DNA from: Gammaproteobacteria bacterium
GTDB lineage: Bacteria; Pseudomonadota; Gammaproteobacteria; Ga0077536
Direction: 5' to 3'
DNA: 36,427 nt
NCBI GenBank assembly: GCA_020845935.1
Contig: JADLEV010000044.1
Location: 1-36,427, forward strand
The stretch's first letter is position 1. Each line of letters begins with the position of its first letter. Of this stretch, positions 16,490 to 26,604 are shown in pieces. Both the position numbers and the translations under genes were made by a program. The notes below the pieces were generated by a model. That model saw nothing but the letters and a program-made list of their open reading frames with translations, did no database searches and was not told where the DNA came from.

Positions 16490-18220
16490 TTACGGTGCTT
16501 CTATGTGATCGAGCAGCAATTGCAATGATTCGACGCCGCGAAAGTCGTTGATGTCGAGCCGGTAGACCCCGCGGATGCGTTCGGCGGTGCTGGCGAGCGC
16601 GGCACGTGGTGCGTTGAACAGCATCGCATCGATGCTGGCGCCGGAGCCGTCCGGGCGCAGGCGCAGCTTCAGATGATTGGAGCCGACGATGCGTCGATCG
16701 AGCACTGTGACTTCGCCGTCGAAGCGTGGTTCGGGGCAGCCCTGGCCCCAGGGCAGCACCTCGCGCAGCGAGCGCGCCAGGTCGAGCGTGAAATCGCGCG
16801 TGTCCAGCGCGCCATCGGAGAGTATCTGCCTTGTCGCATCGGCCGGGTCGAGCGCGTCGCGTACGGTGGCATCGAACAGGGCGCGGAAGTGAGCGAGATC
16901 GTCGCGCGCGATCGACAGGCCGGCCGCCATCGCATGGCCGCCGAATCGGTGCAGCAGATCGGGCTGGCGCGCGGCGATGGTCGCCAGTGCATCGCGCACA
17001 TGCACGCCGGGGATCGAGCGCGCCGATCCCTTCAATTGGCCCTGCTCGCCCGGCGCGAACGCGATCACCGGGCGATGCAATTGGTCCTTGATGCGTGAGG
17101 CGAGAATGCCGACCACGCCTTCGTGCCAGGACTCATCGAACAGACAGACCCCCGCCGGATCGCTGCCCGGCAGATGCATCGTCGCGAGGATGGCTTCGGC
17201 GCGCTGGCGCATCTCGCGCTCGATGGCGCGCCGCTCGCGGTTCAGGTCCTCCAGCACCTGCGCATGTTGCTGGCAGGTGGCCGGGTCGTCGCTCAGCAAG
17301 GTCTCGATGCCGATCGCCATGTCGGCCAGGCGCCCGGCGGCGTTGAGTCTTGGCCCGAGCGTGAAAGCGATGTCGCTGCTGCGCGTGCGGCCGACGTCAC
17401 GTCCGGCCGCTTGCAGCAGTGCCACGATCCCGGCGCAGCAGCGGCCGGCACGGATCCGTTTCAAACCCTGCGCGACCAGGATGCGGTTGTTGCCATCGAG
17501 CGCGACGACATCGGCGACGGTGCCGACCGCGACCAGGTCCAGCAACTCGGCGAAGTTGGGTTCGGCGCGCGCCCGCGTCGCGAACCAGCCGCTCGCGCGC
17601 AGCTTCGCGCGCAGCGCCAGCAACAGATAGAACATCACGCCGACGCCGGCCAGCGCCTTGCTCGGAAACGCGTCGTCGGGCTGATTCGGATTGACGATGG
17701 CATCGGCATCGGGCAACGCGGCGCCAGGCAGATGATGATCGGTGATCAACACCTGGATGCCGGCCTCCTTCGCGGCCCGGACCCCGGCGATGCTGGCGAT
17801 GCCGTTATCGACCGTGATCAGCAGATCCGGCCGCCGCGCGGTGGCGAGCGCGACGATCTCCGGCGTCAGGCCATAGCCGTATTCGAAGCGGTTCGGCACC
17901 AGGTAATCGACCTGCGTTGCGCCGAGCGCACGCAGGCCGCGCAAGGCGAGTGCGGTCGCGGTCGCGCCATCGGCGTCGTAATCGCCGACGACGAGGATCC
18001 GCGCATCGCGATCGAGCGCCTCGTGCAGCAACGCGGTCGCCGCTTCGATGCCGCGCAGCGTGTCGAAGCCGAGCAGCCGGCCGGCCGAGAGATCGAGTTC
18101 GCTGGGATCGACGATGCCGCGCGTCGCGAGCACGCGACGCACGATTGGATGCAGCGACGCGGGCAGCGTCCGCGCTTCGCCCGGTGTCCGGCGGACGATG
18201 ATTCTGCCGCCCTCAGCCAT
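16490..18220 (-). CDS. recJ: Single-stranded-DNA-specific exonuclease RecJ
   Basis: This 576-aa DHH-family 5'-3' exonuclease acts in recombination and mismatch/base-excision repair. The metal-binding motifs are visible: GDYDADG (Asp80, 82, 84), V-D-N-G (137-140) and D-H-H (161-163). The DHHA1 motif GGHAMAAGLS and the C-terminal OB-like domain follow. Length matches E. coli RecJ. The ATG overlaps the end of the RpfE-like gene by 8 nt, so recJ is the last gene of a coupled five-gene operon. Confidence 0.95.
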   Translation of the reverse strand: MAEGGRIIVRRTPGEARTLPASLHPIVRRVLATRGIVDPSELDLSAGRLLGFDTLRGIEAATALLHEALDRDARILVVGDYDADGATATALALRGLRALGATQVDYLVPNRFEYGYGLTPEIVALATARRPDLLITVDNGIASIAGVRAAKEAGIQVLITDHHLPGAALPDADAIVNPNQPDDAFPSKALAGVGVMFYLLLALRAKLRASGWFATRARAEPNFAELLDLVAVGTVADVVALDGNNRILVAQGLKRIRAGRCCAGIVALLQAAGRDVGRTRSSDIAFTLGPRLNAAGRLADMAIGIETLLSDDPATCQQHAQVLEDLNRERRAIEREMRQRAEAILATMHLPGSDPAGVCLFDESWHEGVVGILASRIKDQLHRPVIAFAPGEQGQLKGSARSIPGVHVRDALATIAARQPDLLHRFGGHAMAAGLSIARDDLAHFRALFDATVRDALDPADATRQILSDGALDTRDFTLDLARSLREVLPWGQGCPEPRFDGEVTVLDRRIVGSNHLKLRLRPDGSGASIDAMLFNAPRAALASTAERIRGVYRLDINDFRGVESLQLLLDHIEAP

Positions 18221-19208
18221 GCGCGAATACCGGCTGCTGTCGTCGCCAGAAGCACAGCGCATCGAACCGCGTGAGCGTCCAGAGCTCGCGCTCGGTCTCG
18301 ATGAGGACGCGATTGCACACGCCCTCGCGCACCAGCGCGCGCAGCGTCGCCGCGAGCGAGGCGAGGTATGCCAGCGGCGACTGCGCCAATTCAGAATCCG
18401 GGACGACCAGCAGCAGGGCCGGCGCACCGCGCCGCGCCCGCAGTTCCGCGCGCAGCGTCGCGGCATCCGGCAACGGCAACCAGGGACGACCGAGCCGCGT
18501 TGCCAGGGCGCGCGACAGGGGGTCATCGGCGAACACCAGTTGCGGCGTGGCCGTGGCATGGTCCGGAACTGCCGGCGATGCAGCGCCGCCCCACAGCCAG
18601 AAACTGTTGATCGGCAGCGCGCCGCGCCGCTCGCGCGCCGCATTGCCCGGCGCGGCGTGCAGCACCATCTGCGCATCGTTGAGCCAACGCCGCTGCCGCA
18701 TCGCGTCGGTGCCGGCCGGCAGACTGCGATCGTAATCACCCCGCGCGACCGCATCCGGCGCCGGTGCGGTGGCGTTGGCCGGGGCATCAAGACCGAGGTA
18801 CCAGCGCCGCGCCGAACGGCCGCGGTACAGTTGCCAGCCCGGTCCACCCAGTTCGGCGTTGAGCAGGGCGATGAGGGCATCCGCCTCGGCGACGTCGAGC
18901 GCGAACGATGCCGCGGTGAGCAGGCGCAGCGTCGCGCGATCGGGCTGCAGACAGACCGGATCGGCGCGCAGCCAGTGGCGCGCTGGCGCGTTGACGGCAT
19001 CGCCTTCGCGCATCAATTCGGCCAGAGATCCGCTGATGCTGGCCGAGGGGTCGAGCAATTGCCGCTGCCGCAACCAGGGATCCCGCACCGGCGGTGTGGC
19101 GTGCCGGGCGCGGGCGAGCAGTGAACGCAGGGTTGGCAACGCCGCATCGTCGGCGCTGTCGCGATCCGCAGCGAGGCCGGGAACGAAGAGGGTCAGTACG
19201 CCCGCCAC
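18213..19208 (-). CDS. RpfE-type / phosphoglycerate-mutase-like protein
   Basis: This 331-aa protein resembles the family found next to recJ in Xanthomonas-type genomes under the name RpfE, and elsewhere as phosphoglycerate-mutase-like. The recognisable segments are LTLFVPGL at the N-terminus, W-L-R-A-D-P-V with the following L-Q-P-D-R (about 78-90), and the C-terminal WTLTRFDALCFWRR. The biochemical role is unknown. It starts with GTG at 19208, the only in-frame start before thrC's stop codon, and no strong ribosome site is visible, so translation may be coupled to thrC. Confidence 0.75.
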   Translation of the reverse strand: MAGVLTLFVPGLAADRDSADDAALPTLRSLLARARHATPPVRDPWLRQRQLLDPSASISGSLAELMREGDAVNAPARHWLRADPVCLQPDRATLRLLTAASFALDVAEADALIALLNAELGGPGWQLYRGRSARRWYLGLDAPANATAPAPDAVARGDYDRSLPAGTDAMRQRRWLNDAQMVLHAAPGNAARERRGALPINSFWLWGGAASPAVPDHATATPQLVFADDPLSRALATRLGRPWLPLPDAATLRAELRARRGAPALLLVVPDSELAQSPLAYLASLAATLRALVREGVCNRVLIETERELWTLTRFDALCFWRRQQPVFAHG

Positions 19209-19247
19209 GACACCGCGCGCCAGGGCCTGGAGGCTTTCGAGGTGGCG

Positions 19248-20309
19248 TTACAGAGGTTCGACACTCGCACGCCTGACGTCGTCCAGCGCCGCCGGAACCT
19301 TCAGCACCGGCGCCGTGTTCGACGCGATCGCGGTATCGGGGTCCTTGAGCCCGTGGCCGGTGACCGTGCAGACGATGGTGCTGCCGGCGCGACTGCGGCC
19401 GCTTCTGATATCGGCGATTGCGCCGGCGACCGAGATCGCCGACGCCGGTTCGCAGAAGATCCCTTCCTTGCTTGCGAGCAGCTTTTGCGTGGCGAGGATG
19501 GTCGCGTCGTCGTGCGCCGCGAACCAGCCGTTCGAGGCGCGGCTTGCGTCCCAGGCGGCATCCCACGACTGCGGATGGCCGATGCGGATCGCGGTCGCGA
19601 CCGTTTCCGGTTGATCGACCATCTGGCCGGAAATGAATGGCGCGGCACCGGCCGCCTGATAGCCCGCCATCACCGGCAGCGCGCCGCCGTTGGCGCATTC
19701 GCGATAGCCGAGCCAGTGCGCGGTGATGTTGCCGGCATTGCCGACCGGAATGCAGTGATAGTCCGGCGCGCGGCCAAGCGCCTCGACGATTTCGAATGAG
19801 GCGGTCTTTTGGCCCTGGATGCGATAGGGGTTGATCGAGTTGACGATGGTCACCGGCGCCTTGGTCGCGACTTCCTTCACCAGCCGCATGCCGTCGTCGA
19901 AGTTGCCCTGGATCTGGATGACGATGGCGCCATGCATCATCGCCTGCGCCAGTTTGCCCATCGCGATCTTGCCTTCCGGGATCAGCACGAACGAGCGGAT
20001 GCCGGCGCGCGCGGCATAGGCCGCCGCCGAGGCCGAGGTGTTGCCGGTCGAGGCGCAGATGATCGCCCGCGAACCTTCATGCACCGCCTGCGTCACCGCC
20101 ATCGTCATGCCGCGATCCTTGAACGAGCCGGTTGGATTGAGGCCCTCGAACTTGACGTACATCGTCACGTCCTTGCCCAGTTCACGCGGAATGTTCAGCA
20201 GCGGGATCAGCGGGGTGTTGCCCTCGCACAGCGTGATGATGCGCATGCCGTCGACCACCGGCAGGCGATCGCGGTAACGGTGCAGCAGGCCTTGATAGGC
20301 AGTGGTCAT
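19248..20309 (-). CDS. thrC: Threonine synthase
   Basis: This 353-aa PLP enzyme converts O-phosphohomoserine to threonine. The lysine that binds PLP is K64 in G-S-F-K-D-R-G. The S-T-G-N-T-S-A-S-A motif (about 82-90) and the glycine-rich phosphate site P-V-G-N-A-G-N fit the short (Bacillus-type) threonine synthases. The ATG at 20309 was chosen because TTGGAG lies 9 nt upstream; a TTG start at 20324 would overlap that site. It follows hom by 17 nt in the same operon. Confidence 0.95.
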   Translation of the reverse strand: MTTAYQGLLHRYRDRLPVVDGMRIITLCEGNTPLIPLLNIPRELGKDVTMYVKFEGLNPTGSFKDRGMTMAVTQAVHEGSRAIICASTGNTSASAAAYAARAGIRSFVLIPEGKIAMGKLAQAMMHGAIVIQIQGNFDDGMRLVKEVATKAPVTIVNSINPYRIQGQKTASFEIVEALGRAPDYHCIPVGNAGNITAHWLGYRECANGGALPVMAGYQAAGAAPFISGQMVDQPETVATAIRIGHPQSWDAAWDASRASNGWFAAHDDATILATQKLLASKEGIFCEPASAISVAGAIADIRSGRSRAGSTIVCTVTGHGLKDPDTAIASNTAPVLKVPAALDDVRRASVEPL

Positions 20310-20326
20310 GACTCGGTACTCCAAAA

Positions 20327-21646
20327 CTATTCCAGATGTTCCAGCCGCAGCCGGGTGACCGGCCCCGACACCGAGGGCAAGGCCTCGATGCGTGCGATCG
20401 CGGCGTTCATCGCCGCCTCGCGGATGCGCTGGGTGATGATGATGACCGGCACCACGTCCTCGTCGGCCAGCGGCTCGCGCTGGCTGATCGCCTCGATGCT
20501 GATCTGCTGCTCGGCGAGGATGCGGGTCACTTCGGCCAGCACGCCCGGCTTGTCGAGCGCATGCATCCGCAGGTAATAGCCGGTTTCGATCGCGCCCGGC
20601 TCGAGGATCGGCACGTCGGTCAGCGCGTCGGGCTGAAACGCGAGATGCGGCACGCGGTTCTCCGGATCGCTGGTCAGCACGCGCGCGACATCGACCAGAT
20701 CGGCGACCACCGCCGAGGCGGTCGGCTCGGATCCGGCGCCGGCGCCGTACAGCAGCATCGGTCCGGCCGCGTCGCCGCGTACCAGTACGGCGTTCATCAC
20801 GCCGTTGACGTTGGCGATGAGGCGCTGCTCCGGGATCAGCGTCGGATGCACGCGCAGTTCAATCCCATCGGGTGTGCGCCGGGCGATGCCGAGCAATTTG
20901 ATGTGATAGCCGAGCTGCGCTGCGTAGCGGACGTCCTCGCGGGAAACCTGGGTGATGCCCTCGACCAGCACCCGCGGGAACTGCAACGGGATGCCGAACG
21001 CGATCGACGCGAGGATGGTCAACTTGTGCGCGGCATCGATGCCTTCGATATCGAAACTCGGATCCGCCTCGGCATACCCGAGCGCCTGCGCTTCCTTCAG
21101 CACATCGCCGAACTCGCGCCCGGCCGTGCTCATCGCGGTCAGGATGTAATTGCAGGTGCCATTGATGATGCCGGCGAGCCATTCGATGGTGTTGCCGGCG
21201 AGCGCCTCGCGCATCGTCTTGATGATCGGAATGCCGCCCGCGACCGCCGCCTCGAACGCGACGATGACCCCGGCCGCATGCGCCGCGGCGAAGATCTCGT
21301 TGCCGTGCAAGGCGATCAACGCCTTGTTCGCGGTCACGACATGCTTGCCGTTCGCGATCGCTTGCAGCACCAGCGCACGCGCCGGCTCGATGCCACCGAT
21401 CAGTTCGACGACCACGTCGATGTCGGGCGAGTTGACGATGGCGAACGGATCCTTGAGCAGCTTGATGCCGCCGAGATCGGCGCGCCGCGGCTTGTCGATC
21501 GAGCGCGCCGTGGCGCAGCGGATCGCGATGGCGCGGCCGGCGCGCCGGGTGATTTCCGCGGCATTGCGGCGCAGCACGTTGATGGTGCCGCCGCCAACGG
21601 TGCCGAGCCCGAGCAGGCCGACACGGACCGGAGCGAGCTGGCTCAT
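20327..21646 (-). CDS. hom: Homoserine dehydrogenase
   Basis: This 439-aa enzyme reduces aspartate semialdehyde to homoserine, the branch point to threonine and methionine. It has an N-terminal G-L-G-T-V-G-G-G Rossmann loop, N-K-A-L, the catalytic region I-N-G-T-C-N-Y-I-L and A-D-P-S-x-D-I-x-G. A C-terminal ACT domain (from about 350, with K-P-G-V-L-A) suggests feedback control by an amino acid, usually threonine. It is the monofunctional form, without an aspartokinase domain. The ATG overlaps the alaC stop by 4 nt (ATGA). Confidence 0.95.
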   Translation of the reverse strand: MSQLAPVRVGLLGLGTVGGGTINVLRRNAAEITRRAGRAIAIRCATARSIDKPRRADLGGIKLLKDPFAIVNSPDIDVVVELIGGIEPARALVLQAIANGKHVVTANKALIALHGNEIFAAAHAAGVIVAFEAAVAGGIPIIKTMREALAGNTIEWLAGIINGTCNYILTAMSTAGREFGDVLKEAQALGYAEADPSFDIEGIDAAHKLTILASIAFGIPLQFPRVLVEGITQVSREDVRYAAQLGYHIKLLGIARRTPDGIELRVHPTLIPEQRLIANVNGVMNAVLVRGDAAGPMLLYGAGAGSEPTASAVVADLVDVARVLTSDPENRVPHLAFQPDALTDVPILEPGAIETGYYLRMHALDKPGVLAEVTRILAEQQISIEAISQREPLADEDVVPVIIITQRIREAAMNAAIARIEALPSVSGPVTRLRLEHLE

Positions 21647-22830
21647 TTGACGTCCCGCGTGCGCAGCAGGTCGCGAATGCCACGTACCGCCTGGCGGGTG
21701 CGATGGCGGTTTTCGATGAGGCCGAAGCGCACGTACTCGTCGCCATAGATGCCGAAGCCAACCCCGGGAGCGACCGCGACCTTCGCCTCGCGCAGCAGCA
21801 TCTTGGCGAATTCGAGCGAGCCTTCGGCGCGGAATGGCTCCGGAATCCTGGCCCAGACGAACATCGTCGCCTTCGGCCGCGTCACCTGCCAGCCGATCGA
21901 TTCGAGGCCGTCGCACAGCGCGTCGCGGCGGCCCTGATAGAGATCGCGGATCTCCTGCACGCACTGCTGCGGCCCTTCCAGCGCGGCAATTGCGGCGACC
22001 TGGATGGGCGTGAAGGTGCCGTAGTCGAGATAGGACTTCATCCGCGCCAGTGCCTGCACCAGTTCGCGGTTGCCGACCATGAAGCCGACGCGCCAGCCGG
22101 GCATGTTGTAGCTCTTCGACAGCGTGAAGAATTCGACGGCGATGTCCTTCGCGCCGGGCACCTGCATGATCGACGGTGCGACATAGCCATCGAAGACGAG
22201 GTCGGCATAGGCCAGATCCTGGATCACCCAGATGTTGTGTTCGCGCGCGATCGCGACGATGCGTTCGAAGAAACCCAGCTCGACGCACTGAGCGGTCGGG
22301 TTGCTCGGGAAATTCAGCAGCAGCGCCTTGGGCTTTGGCCAGAGTTCGCGGATCGCCTTCTCCAGCTCGGCGCAAAAGACATCGAGGTCCTCGCCGATCG
22401 GCACATGGCGGATATCGGCGCCGGCGATGACGAAGCCATAGGGATGGATCGGATACGCCGGATTGGGGACCAGCACGGTGTCGCCGCGCTCGACCATCGC
22501 CAGCGCCAGGTGCGCCAAGCCTTCCTTCGAGCCGATGGTGACGATCGCTTCGGTCTCCGGATCCAGTTCGACCTGAAAGCGGTCGCGGTACCAGGAGCAG
22601 ATCGCGCGGCGCAGCCGCGGAATGCCACGCGACTGCGAATACCGATGCGTGTCGCCGCGCTGCGCCGACTCGACCAGCTTGTCGACGATGTGCTGCGGGG
22701 TCGGCTGATCGGGATTGCCCATGCCGAAATCGATGATGTCCTCGCCGGCGCGTCGGGCGGCGATCTTCAATGCGTCGACCTGATTGAAGACATACGGCGG
22801 CAGCCGTTCGATCCTTGGAAAATTGCTCAT
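21643..22830 (-). CDS. alaC: Alanine-synthesising transaminase (AlaC-type)
   Basis: This 395-aa class I/II PLP aminotransferase makes alanine from pyruvate and glutamate. The start F[11 protein letters not shown] is typical of AlaC. N-F-P-S-N-P-T-A (about 173-180) is the substrate-binding region, and K239 in [10 protein letters not shown] binds PLP. The ATG at 22830 is preferred over a GTG 9 nt upstream because it matches the family's N-terminus. It leads the alaC-hom-thrC-rpfE-like-recJ operon; a promoter candidate lies just upstream. Confidence 0.9.
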   Translation of the reverse strand: MSNFPRIERLPPYVFNQVDALKIAARRAGEDIIDFGMGNPDQPTPQHIVDKLVESAQRGDTHRYSQSRGIPRLRRAICSWYRDRFQVELDPETEAIVTIGSKEGLAHLALAMVERGDTVLVPNPAYPIHPYGFVIAGADIRHVPIGEDLDVFCAELEKAIRELWPKPKALLLNFPSNPTAQCVELGFFERIVAIAREHNIWVIQDLAYADLVFDGYVAPSIMQVPGAKDIAVEFFTLSKSYNMPGWRVGFMVGNRELVQALARMKSYLDYGTFTPIQVAAIAALEGPQQCVQEIRDLYQGRRDALCDGLESIGWQVTRPKATMFVWARIPEPFRAEGSLEFAKMLLREAKVAVAPGVGFGIYGDEYVRFGLIENRHRTRQAVRGIRDLLRTRDVK

Positions 22831-22860
22831 GGCGGGCACTCTAGCGCGAAAAAAGGATGC

Positions 22861-22889
22861 AACGTACCGGCGCGATCAGGCGCTGTCAA
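22861..22889 (-). promoter_or_regulatory. Promoter candidate of the alaC-recJ operon
   Basis: On the minus strand a perfect TTGACA (22889-22884) is followed, after 17 nt, by TACGTT (22866-22861), a weak -10. The -35 contains the TGA stop codon of the upstream dehydrogenase gene, so the promoter starts exactly where the previous gene ends. Confidence 0.45.
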
Positions 22890-24067
22890 CGCGGCGGAAA
22901 GAGTGTCACCCAGGCGGCGTTCTTGCGCGATGACGCGACGCAGGCCTCGACGAAGGCGACGCCGCGCACGCCGTCCCGCACGGTCGGATAGATCACCTCC
23001 GGATCGAGCGGCGTGCCGGTGCGTTTGGCATGGATCGCTGCGGCCGCTTCGGCGTAGATGTTGGCGAAGCCCTCGAGGTACCCCTCGGGATGACCCGACG
23101 GCGTCCGGGTCAGCCGCGCCGCGGCCGGACCGGCGCCGGCACCGCCGCGGCTGATGCGCTGCGGCGGCTGGCCGAGCCGTGTGACCTGCAGATAGTTCGG
23201 ATCCTCCTGTGCCCATTCGATCGCGCCCTTCGATCCGTAGACGCGCAGTTTCAGCCCGTTCTCGTGACCGACCGCGACCTGGCTGCACCAAAGCATGCCG
23301 CGCGCGCCGCTGCCGAAGCGCAGCAGGGCGTGCGCATTGTCATCGAGTCGCCGGTTCGGGACGAAGGTATGGACCTCGGCCGACAGCGCCTCGACTTCGA
23401 GGCCGGTGACGAACTCGGTGAGATGGAACGCATGCGTGCCGATGTCGCCGGTCGCGCCGCCGGCGCCGGACTGGGCCGGGTCGGTGCGCCATGCCGCCTG
23501 CTTCTGGCCGGTCTGCTCAATCGGCTCGGCCAGCCAGTCCTGGAGGTACTCGACGTGCACGACGCGGATTGTGCCGAGCTCGCCCGCCTGCACCAATGCG
23601 CGGGCGTGGCGGATCATCGGATAGCCGGTGTAGTTGTGCGTCAGGATGAACAGCGCGGTGCTCTCGCCGGCGAGTCGGGTGAGCGCCTTCGCGTCGCGCA
23701 GGTTCGAGGTCAGCGGCTTGTCGCATATAACGTGGATGCCGCGTTTCAGGAACTCGCGCGCGACCGTGAAGTGCAGGTGGTTCGGCGTCACAATCGCGAC
23801 CGCCTCGATGCCATCCTTGTGCCGCGCCTCGCGTCGCGCCATCTCCTTGAAGTCGGTGTACGTGCGGCGCGGGTCGAGGCCGAGCTCGGCGCCGGAGGCG
23901 AGCGCGCGCTCCGGCGTCGAGGACAATGCGCCCGCGACCAGCTCGAACCTGTCGTCGAGCCGCGCCGCGATGCGATGCACCGCGCCGATGAAGGCGCCGG
24001 TACCGCCACCCACCATGCCGAGCCGGATGCGCGGGCGTCGTGTTTGTTCCGTTGCTTCGATGGTCAT
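22886..24067 (-). CDS. Gfo/Idh/MocA family sugar dehydrogenase
   Basis: This 393-aa protein has an N-terminal Rossmann domain (G-M-V-G-G-G-T-G-A at about 17-25) and the family signature C-D-K-P-L (about 115-119), whose Lys contacts NAD(P) and substrate. The C-terminal alpha/beta domain includes G-D-I-G-T-H-A-F-H-L. Members oxidise inositols and sugars; the substrate here is unknown. The gene lies 12 nt downstream of a sugar-isomerase-like gene on the same strand, a frequent pair in inositol or uncommon-sugar breakdown. Confidence 0.9.
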   Translation of the reverse strand: MTIEATEQTRRPRIRLGMVGGGTGAFIGAVHRIAARLDDRFELVAGALSSTPERALASGAELGLDPRRTYTDFKEMARREARHKDGIEAVAIVTPNHLHFTVAREFLKRGIHVICDKPLTSNLRDAKALTRLAGESTALFILTHNYTGYPMIRHARALVQAGELGTIRVVHVEYLQDWLAEPIEQTGQKQAAWRTDPAQSGAGGATGDIGTHAFHLTEFVTGLEVEALSAEVHTFVPNRRLDDNAHALLRFGSGARGMLWCSQVAVGHENGLKLRVYGSKGAIEWAQEDPNYLQVTRLGQPPQRISRGGAGAGPAAARLTRTPSGHPEGYLEGFANIYAEAAAAIHAKRTGTPLDPEVIYPTVRDGVRGVAFVEACVASSRKNAAWVTLFPPR

Positions 24068-24079
24068 GAGCGTGTCTCC

Positions 24080-25135
24080 TTAGCCGATGCCCAGCAACCG
24101 CCGATTCAACGCCGCGTCGCGACCGCCGCCCGCAAAATCGTCGAAGGCCTTCCCGGTGACGCGGATGAGGTGGGCACGGACAAACTCGGCGCCTTCGCGC
24201 GCGCCGTCCTCGGCATTCTTCAGCGCGCACGCCCATTCGACCGTGGCCCAGCCCGGATAGTCGTACTGCGCGAGCTTCGAGAAGATCGCGCCGAAGTCGA
24301 TCTGGCCATCGCCAAGCGAGCGGAACCGGCCGGCGCGAGTGACCCACGATTGATATCCACCGTAAACGCCCTGGCGTCCGGTCGGATTGAACTCGGCGTC
24401 CTTGACATGAAACATCCGGATGCGCTCGTGGTAGATGTCGAGGTGCGCGAGATAGTCGAGGCATTGCAGCACGTAGTGCGACGGGTCATACAGCATGCAG
24501 GCGCGCGGATGTCGGCCGACCCGCTCCCAGAACATTTCATAAGTGATGCCGTCGTGCAGATCCTCGCCCGGATGGATCTCGAAGCAGACATCGACGCCGC
24601 AGGATTCGGCGTGATCGAGGATCGGCCGCCAGCGTCGCGCCAGTTCGTCGAACGCGGTCTCGATCAGACCAGCCGGCCGCTGCGGCCAGGGATAGAGAAA
24701 CGGCCAAGCCAGTGCGCCGGAAAAGGTCGCCATTGCCGAGAGGCCAAGATGGCGCGACGCGGTCAGACATTTCTTCACCTGATCGACGCCCCAGGCCGCG
24801 CGCTCCGTCGGTTTGCCCCGCACCGCGGGCGGCGCGAACCCGTCGAACACATCGTCATAGGCCGGATGCACCGCGACCAGTTGTCCCTGCAAGTGCGTTG
24901 ACAGCTCGCTGATCGCGACCCCGTTGTTGCGCGCGATGCCGGCCAGATCCTCGCAATAGGTCTTCGACGCCGCGGCCCGATCCAGATCGAACAAACGCAC
25001 ATCCCAGCTCGGCACCTGCACGGCATCGTAGCCGCAATCGGCGGCCCAGTCGGTGATGCCATGCCAGGAATCGAACGGCGCCGCATCACCCGCGAACTGC
25101 GCCAAAAAAATGCCCGGGCCCTTGATCGTTTTCAT
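24080..25135 (-). CDS. Sugar phosphate isomerase/epimerase-like TIM-barrel protein
   Basis: This 351-aa protein belongs to the xylose-isomerase-like TIM-barrel superfamily (AP endonuclease family 2 fold). Metal-ligand-type residues appear in V-C-F-E-I-H-P-G-E (about 175-183), Y-D-P-S-H (about 208-212) and the later F-H-V-K-D. An isomerase, epimerase or dehydratase acting on a sugar or cyclitol is likely. A strong GAGGGAGAA ribosome site precedes the ATG at 25135, just after the stop of the malonyl-CoA decarboxylase gene. Confidence 0.85.
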   Translation of the reverse strand: MKTIKGPGIFLAQFAGDAAPFDSWHGITDWAADCGYDAVQVPSWDVRLFDLDRAAASKTYCEDLAGIARNNGVAISELSTHLQGQLVAVHPAYDDVFDGFAPPAVRGKPTERAAWGVDQVKKCLTASRHLGLSAMATFSGALAWPFLYPWPQRPAGLIETAFDELARRWRPILDHAESCGVDVCFEIHPGEDLHDGITYEMFWERVGRHPRACMLYDPSHYVLQCLDYLAHLDIYHERIRMFHVKDAEFNPTGRQGVYGGYQSWVTRAGRFRSLGDGQIDFGAIFSKLAQYDYPGWATVEWACALKNAEDGAREGAEFVRAHLIRVTGKAFDDFAGGGRDAALNRRLLGIG

Positions 25136-25149
25136 CGAGTTCTCCCTCG

Positions 25150-26571
25150 TCAGCGCCTGGCCAGGCCGAGGACGACGCTCGATGCCGCGACCTTGCCATC
25201 GCTCGCGTAGGCTTCGTGGTTGATTTCGATCTCGCTCTGCTTGTACAGGTAGTTGACCATCATCCCGGCCGACTCGCGCAGGCCCTTGGCCGAGGTATCG
25301 CCGAGCCAGTTGATCCGCTCGATGCGCGCACCGTTGGAGAGGTGAAAGCGCGCGACGGCATCCTGTGGCCGCCCGTCCGCTCGCGTCTCGCGTACCAGGT
25401 AGCGCGCGCAGAGCCGCGTCAAAGGCGCTTCCAGCAGGCGCACCGCCTCGGTCTGCGCGGGCCACGGCCCGGCGAGCAGGCTCGCCAGCGCCTCACCGGC
25501 TGAGGCCTTGTTTGTGAGTTGCAACAGAGCTTGCGCCTCGGCGGGCAGCAACAGATCCCCATGGGGATCTGCGAGCAGCGGCTCGATCCAGGATCGGAAT
25601 CCCGGAACCGGCGAGAGCGTCGCGAAGATCTCGATCCTGGGGAAGTCCTGCGCGAGCAGGTCCACCACCCGCTTGATCAGGAAGTTGCCGAAGCTGATGC
25701 CGGCGAGTCCCCGTTGCGCGTTCGAGATGGAGTAGAAAATCGCCGCCTTGGCCTCCTGCGGATCGAGCGCGGCGGCGCTTTCATCCAGGAGCGCCTGGAT
25801 GTTGCCGGCCATCTGCGTGACCAGCGCCACCTCGACGAAGATCAGCGGCTCGTCGGGCATGCGGGGATGGAAGAAGGCGAAGCAGCGCCGGTCGGAATCG
25901 AGCCGGTTTTTCAGATCCTGCCAGGACTGGATCGCGTGTACCGCCTCATAGCGGATCAGCTTTTCCAGCAGCGCGGCCGAGGTGTCCCAGGTGATCCGCC
26001 GCAGTTCCAGGAAACCGACATCGAACCAGGCGGCCAGCATCCGCCGCAGATCATCGTCAAGACCTTGCAGCGCCACGTCGCCGCGCAGGCGCTGCAGCAC
26101 ATCGGCGCGGAGATCGACCAGGAACTTGACGCCATCGGGCAGTGCGGTGAATTGGGTCAGCAGCCTGGCGCGCGGCGGGATCAGCGCCTCGCGGAGCTTC
26201 GCCTCGGCAAGGCGGCGCGAGGCATCGTCCTCGGCCGCCAGAAACTCCGCCGCGGCGGCGCTGACGGCCTCCTGGTCGGTCGCGAACTCCTCGGCCAGCA
26301 GCGACAGGAACCGGTGTTTGCCGTCCTCGTCGAGCGCGAGGTAGAGGTGACCCAGATCGGCGGCGCGGGCGCGCGCCGAGACGTCACCACCGCGCGCCTC
26401 GATGCAGGCGGTCACGCGGGCGCGCACGCGCACGAGATCCGCCTCCGGCAGCGACGGATCGCAGGCGGAGCCCGCCAGCCGCAAGCGTGCGGCATCGGCG
26501 ATGCGGCGCCACTGCTCCAGCAACGTGTGCATCGTGCGATCGAGCAGTGAGGTCGGCTGGTTCGTGGTCAT
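25150..26571 (-). CDS. Malonyl-CoA decarboxylase
   Basis: This 473-aa enzyme converts malonyl-CoA to acetyl-CoA and CO2. It has the helical N-terminal domain (to about residue 170) and a GNAT-like catalytic domain with the S-N-A-Q-R-G-L-A-G-I-S-F-G-N region and a C-terminal A-R-F-H-L-S-N-G-A containing the catalytic His. Length and motifs match bacterial MCD. It is the first intact gene of a three-gene set, with the isomerase 14 nt downstream. A decayed xylA end lies 33 nt upstream on the same strand. Confidence 0.92.
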   Translation of the reverse strand: MTTNQPTSLLDRTMHTLLEQWRRIADAARLRLAGSACDPSLPEADLVRVRARVTACIEARGGDVSARARAADLGHLYLALDEDGKHRFLSLLAEEFATDQEAVSAAAAEFLAAEDDASRRLAEAKLREALIPPRARLLTQFTALPDGVKFLVDLRADVLQRLRGDVALQGLDDDLRRMLAAWFDVGFLELRRITWDTSAALLEKLIRYEAVHAIQSWQDLKNRLDSDRRCFAFFHPRMPDEPLIFVEVALVTQMAGNIQALLDESAAALDPQEAKAAIFYSISNAQRGLAGISFGNFLIKRVVDLLAQDFPRIEIFATLSPVPGFRSWIEPLLADPHGDLLLPAEAQALLQLTNKASAGEALASLLAGPWPAQTEAVRLLEAPLTRLCARYLVRETRADGRPQDAVARFHLSNGARIERINWLGDTSAKGLRESAGMMVNYLYKQSEIEINHEAYASDGKVAASSVVLGLARR

Positions 26572-26604
26572 GACTTTGATCTGGGTAGGGCGCCTGCGAC
26601 CAGG

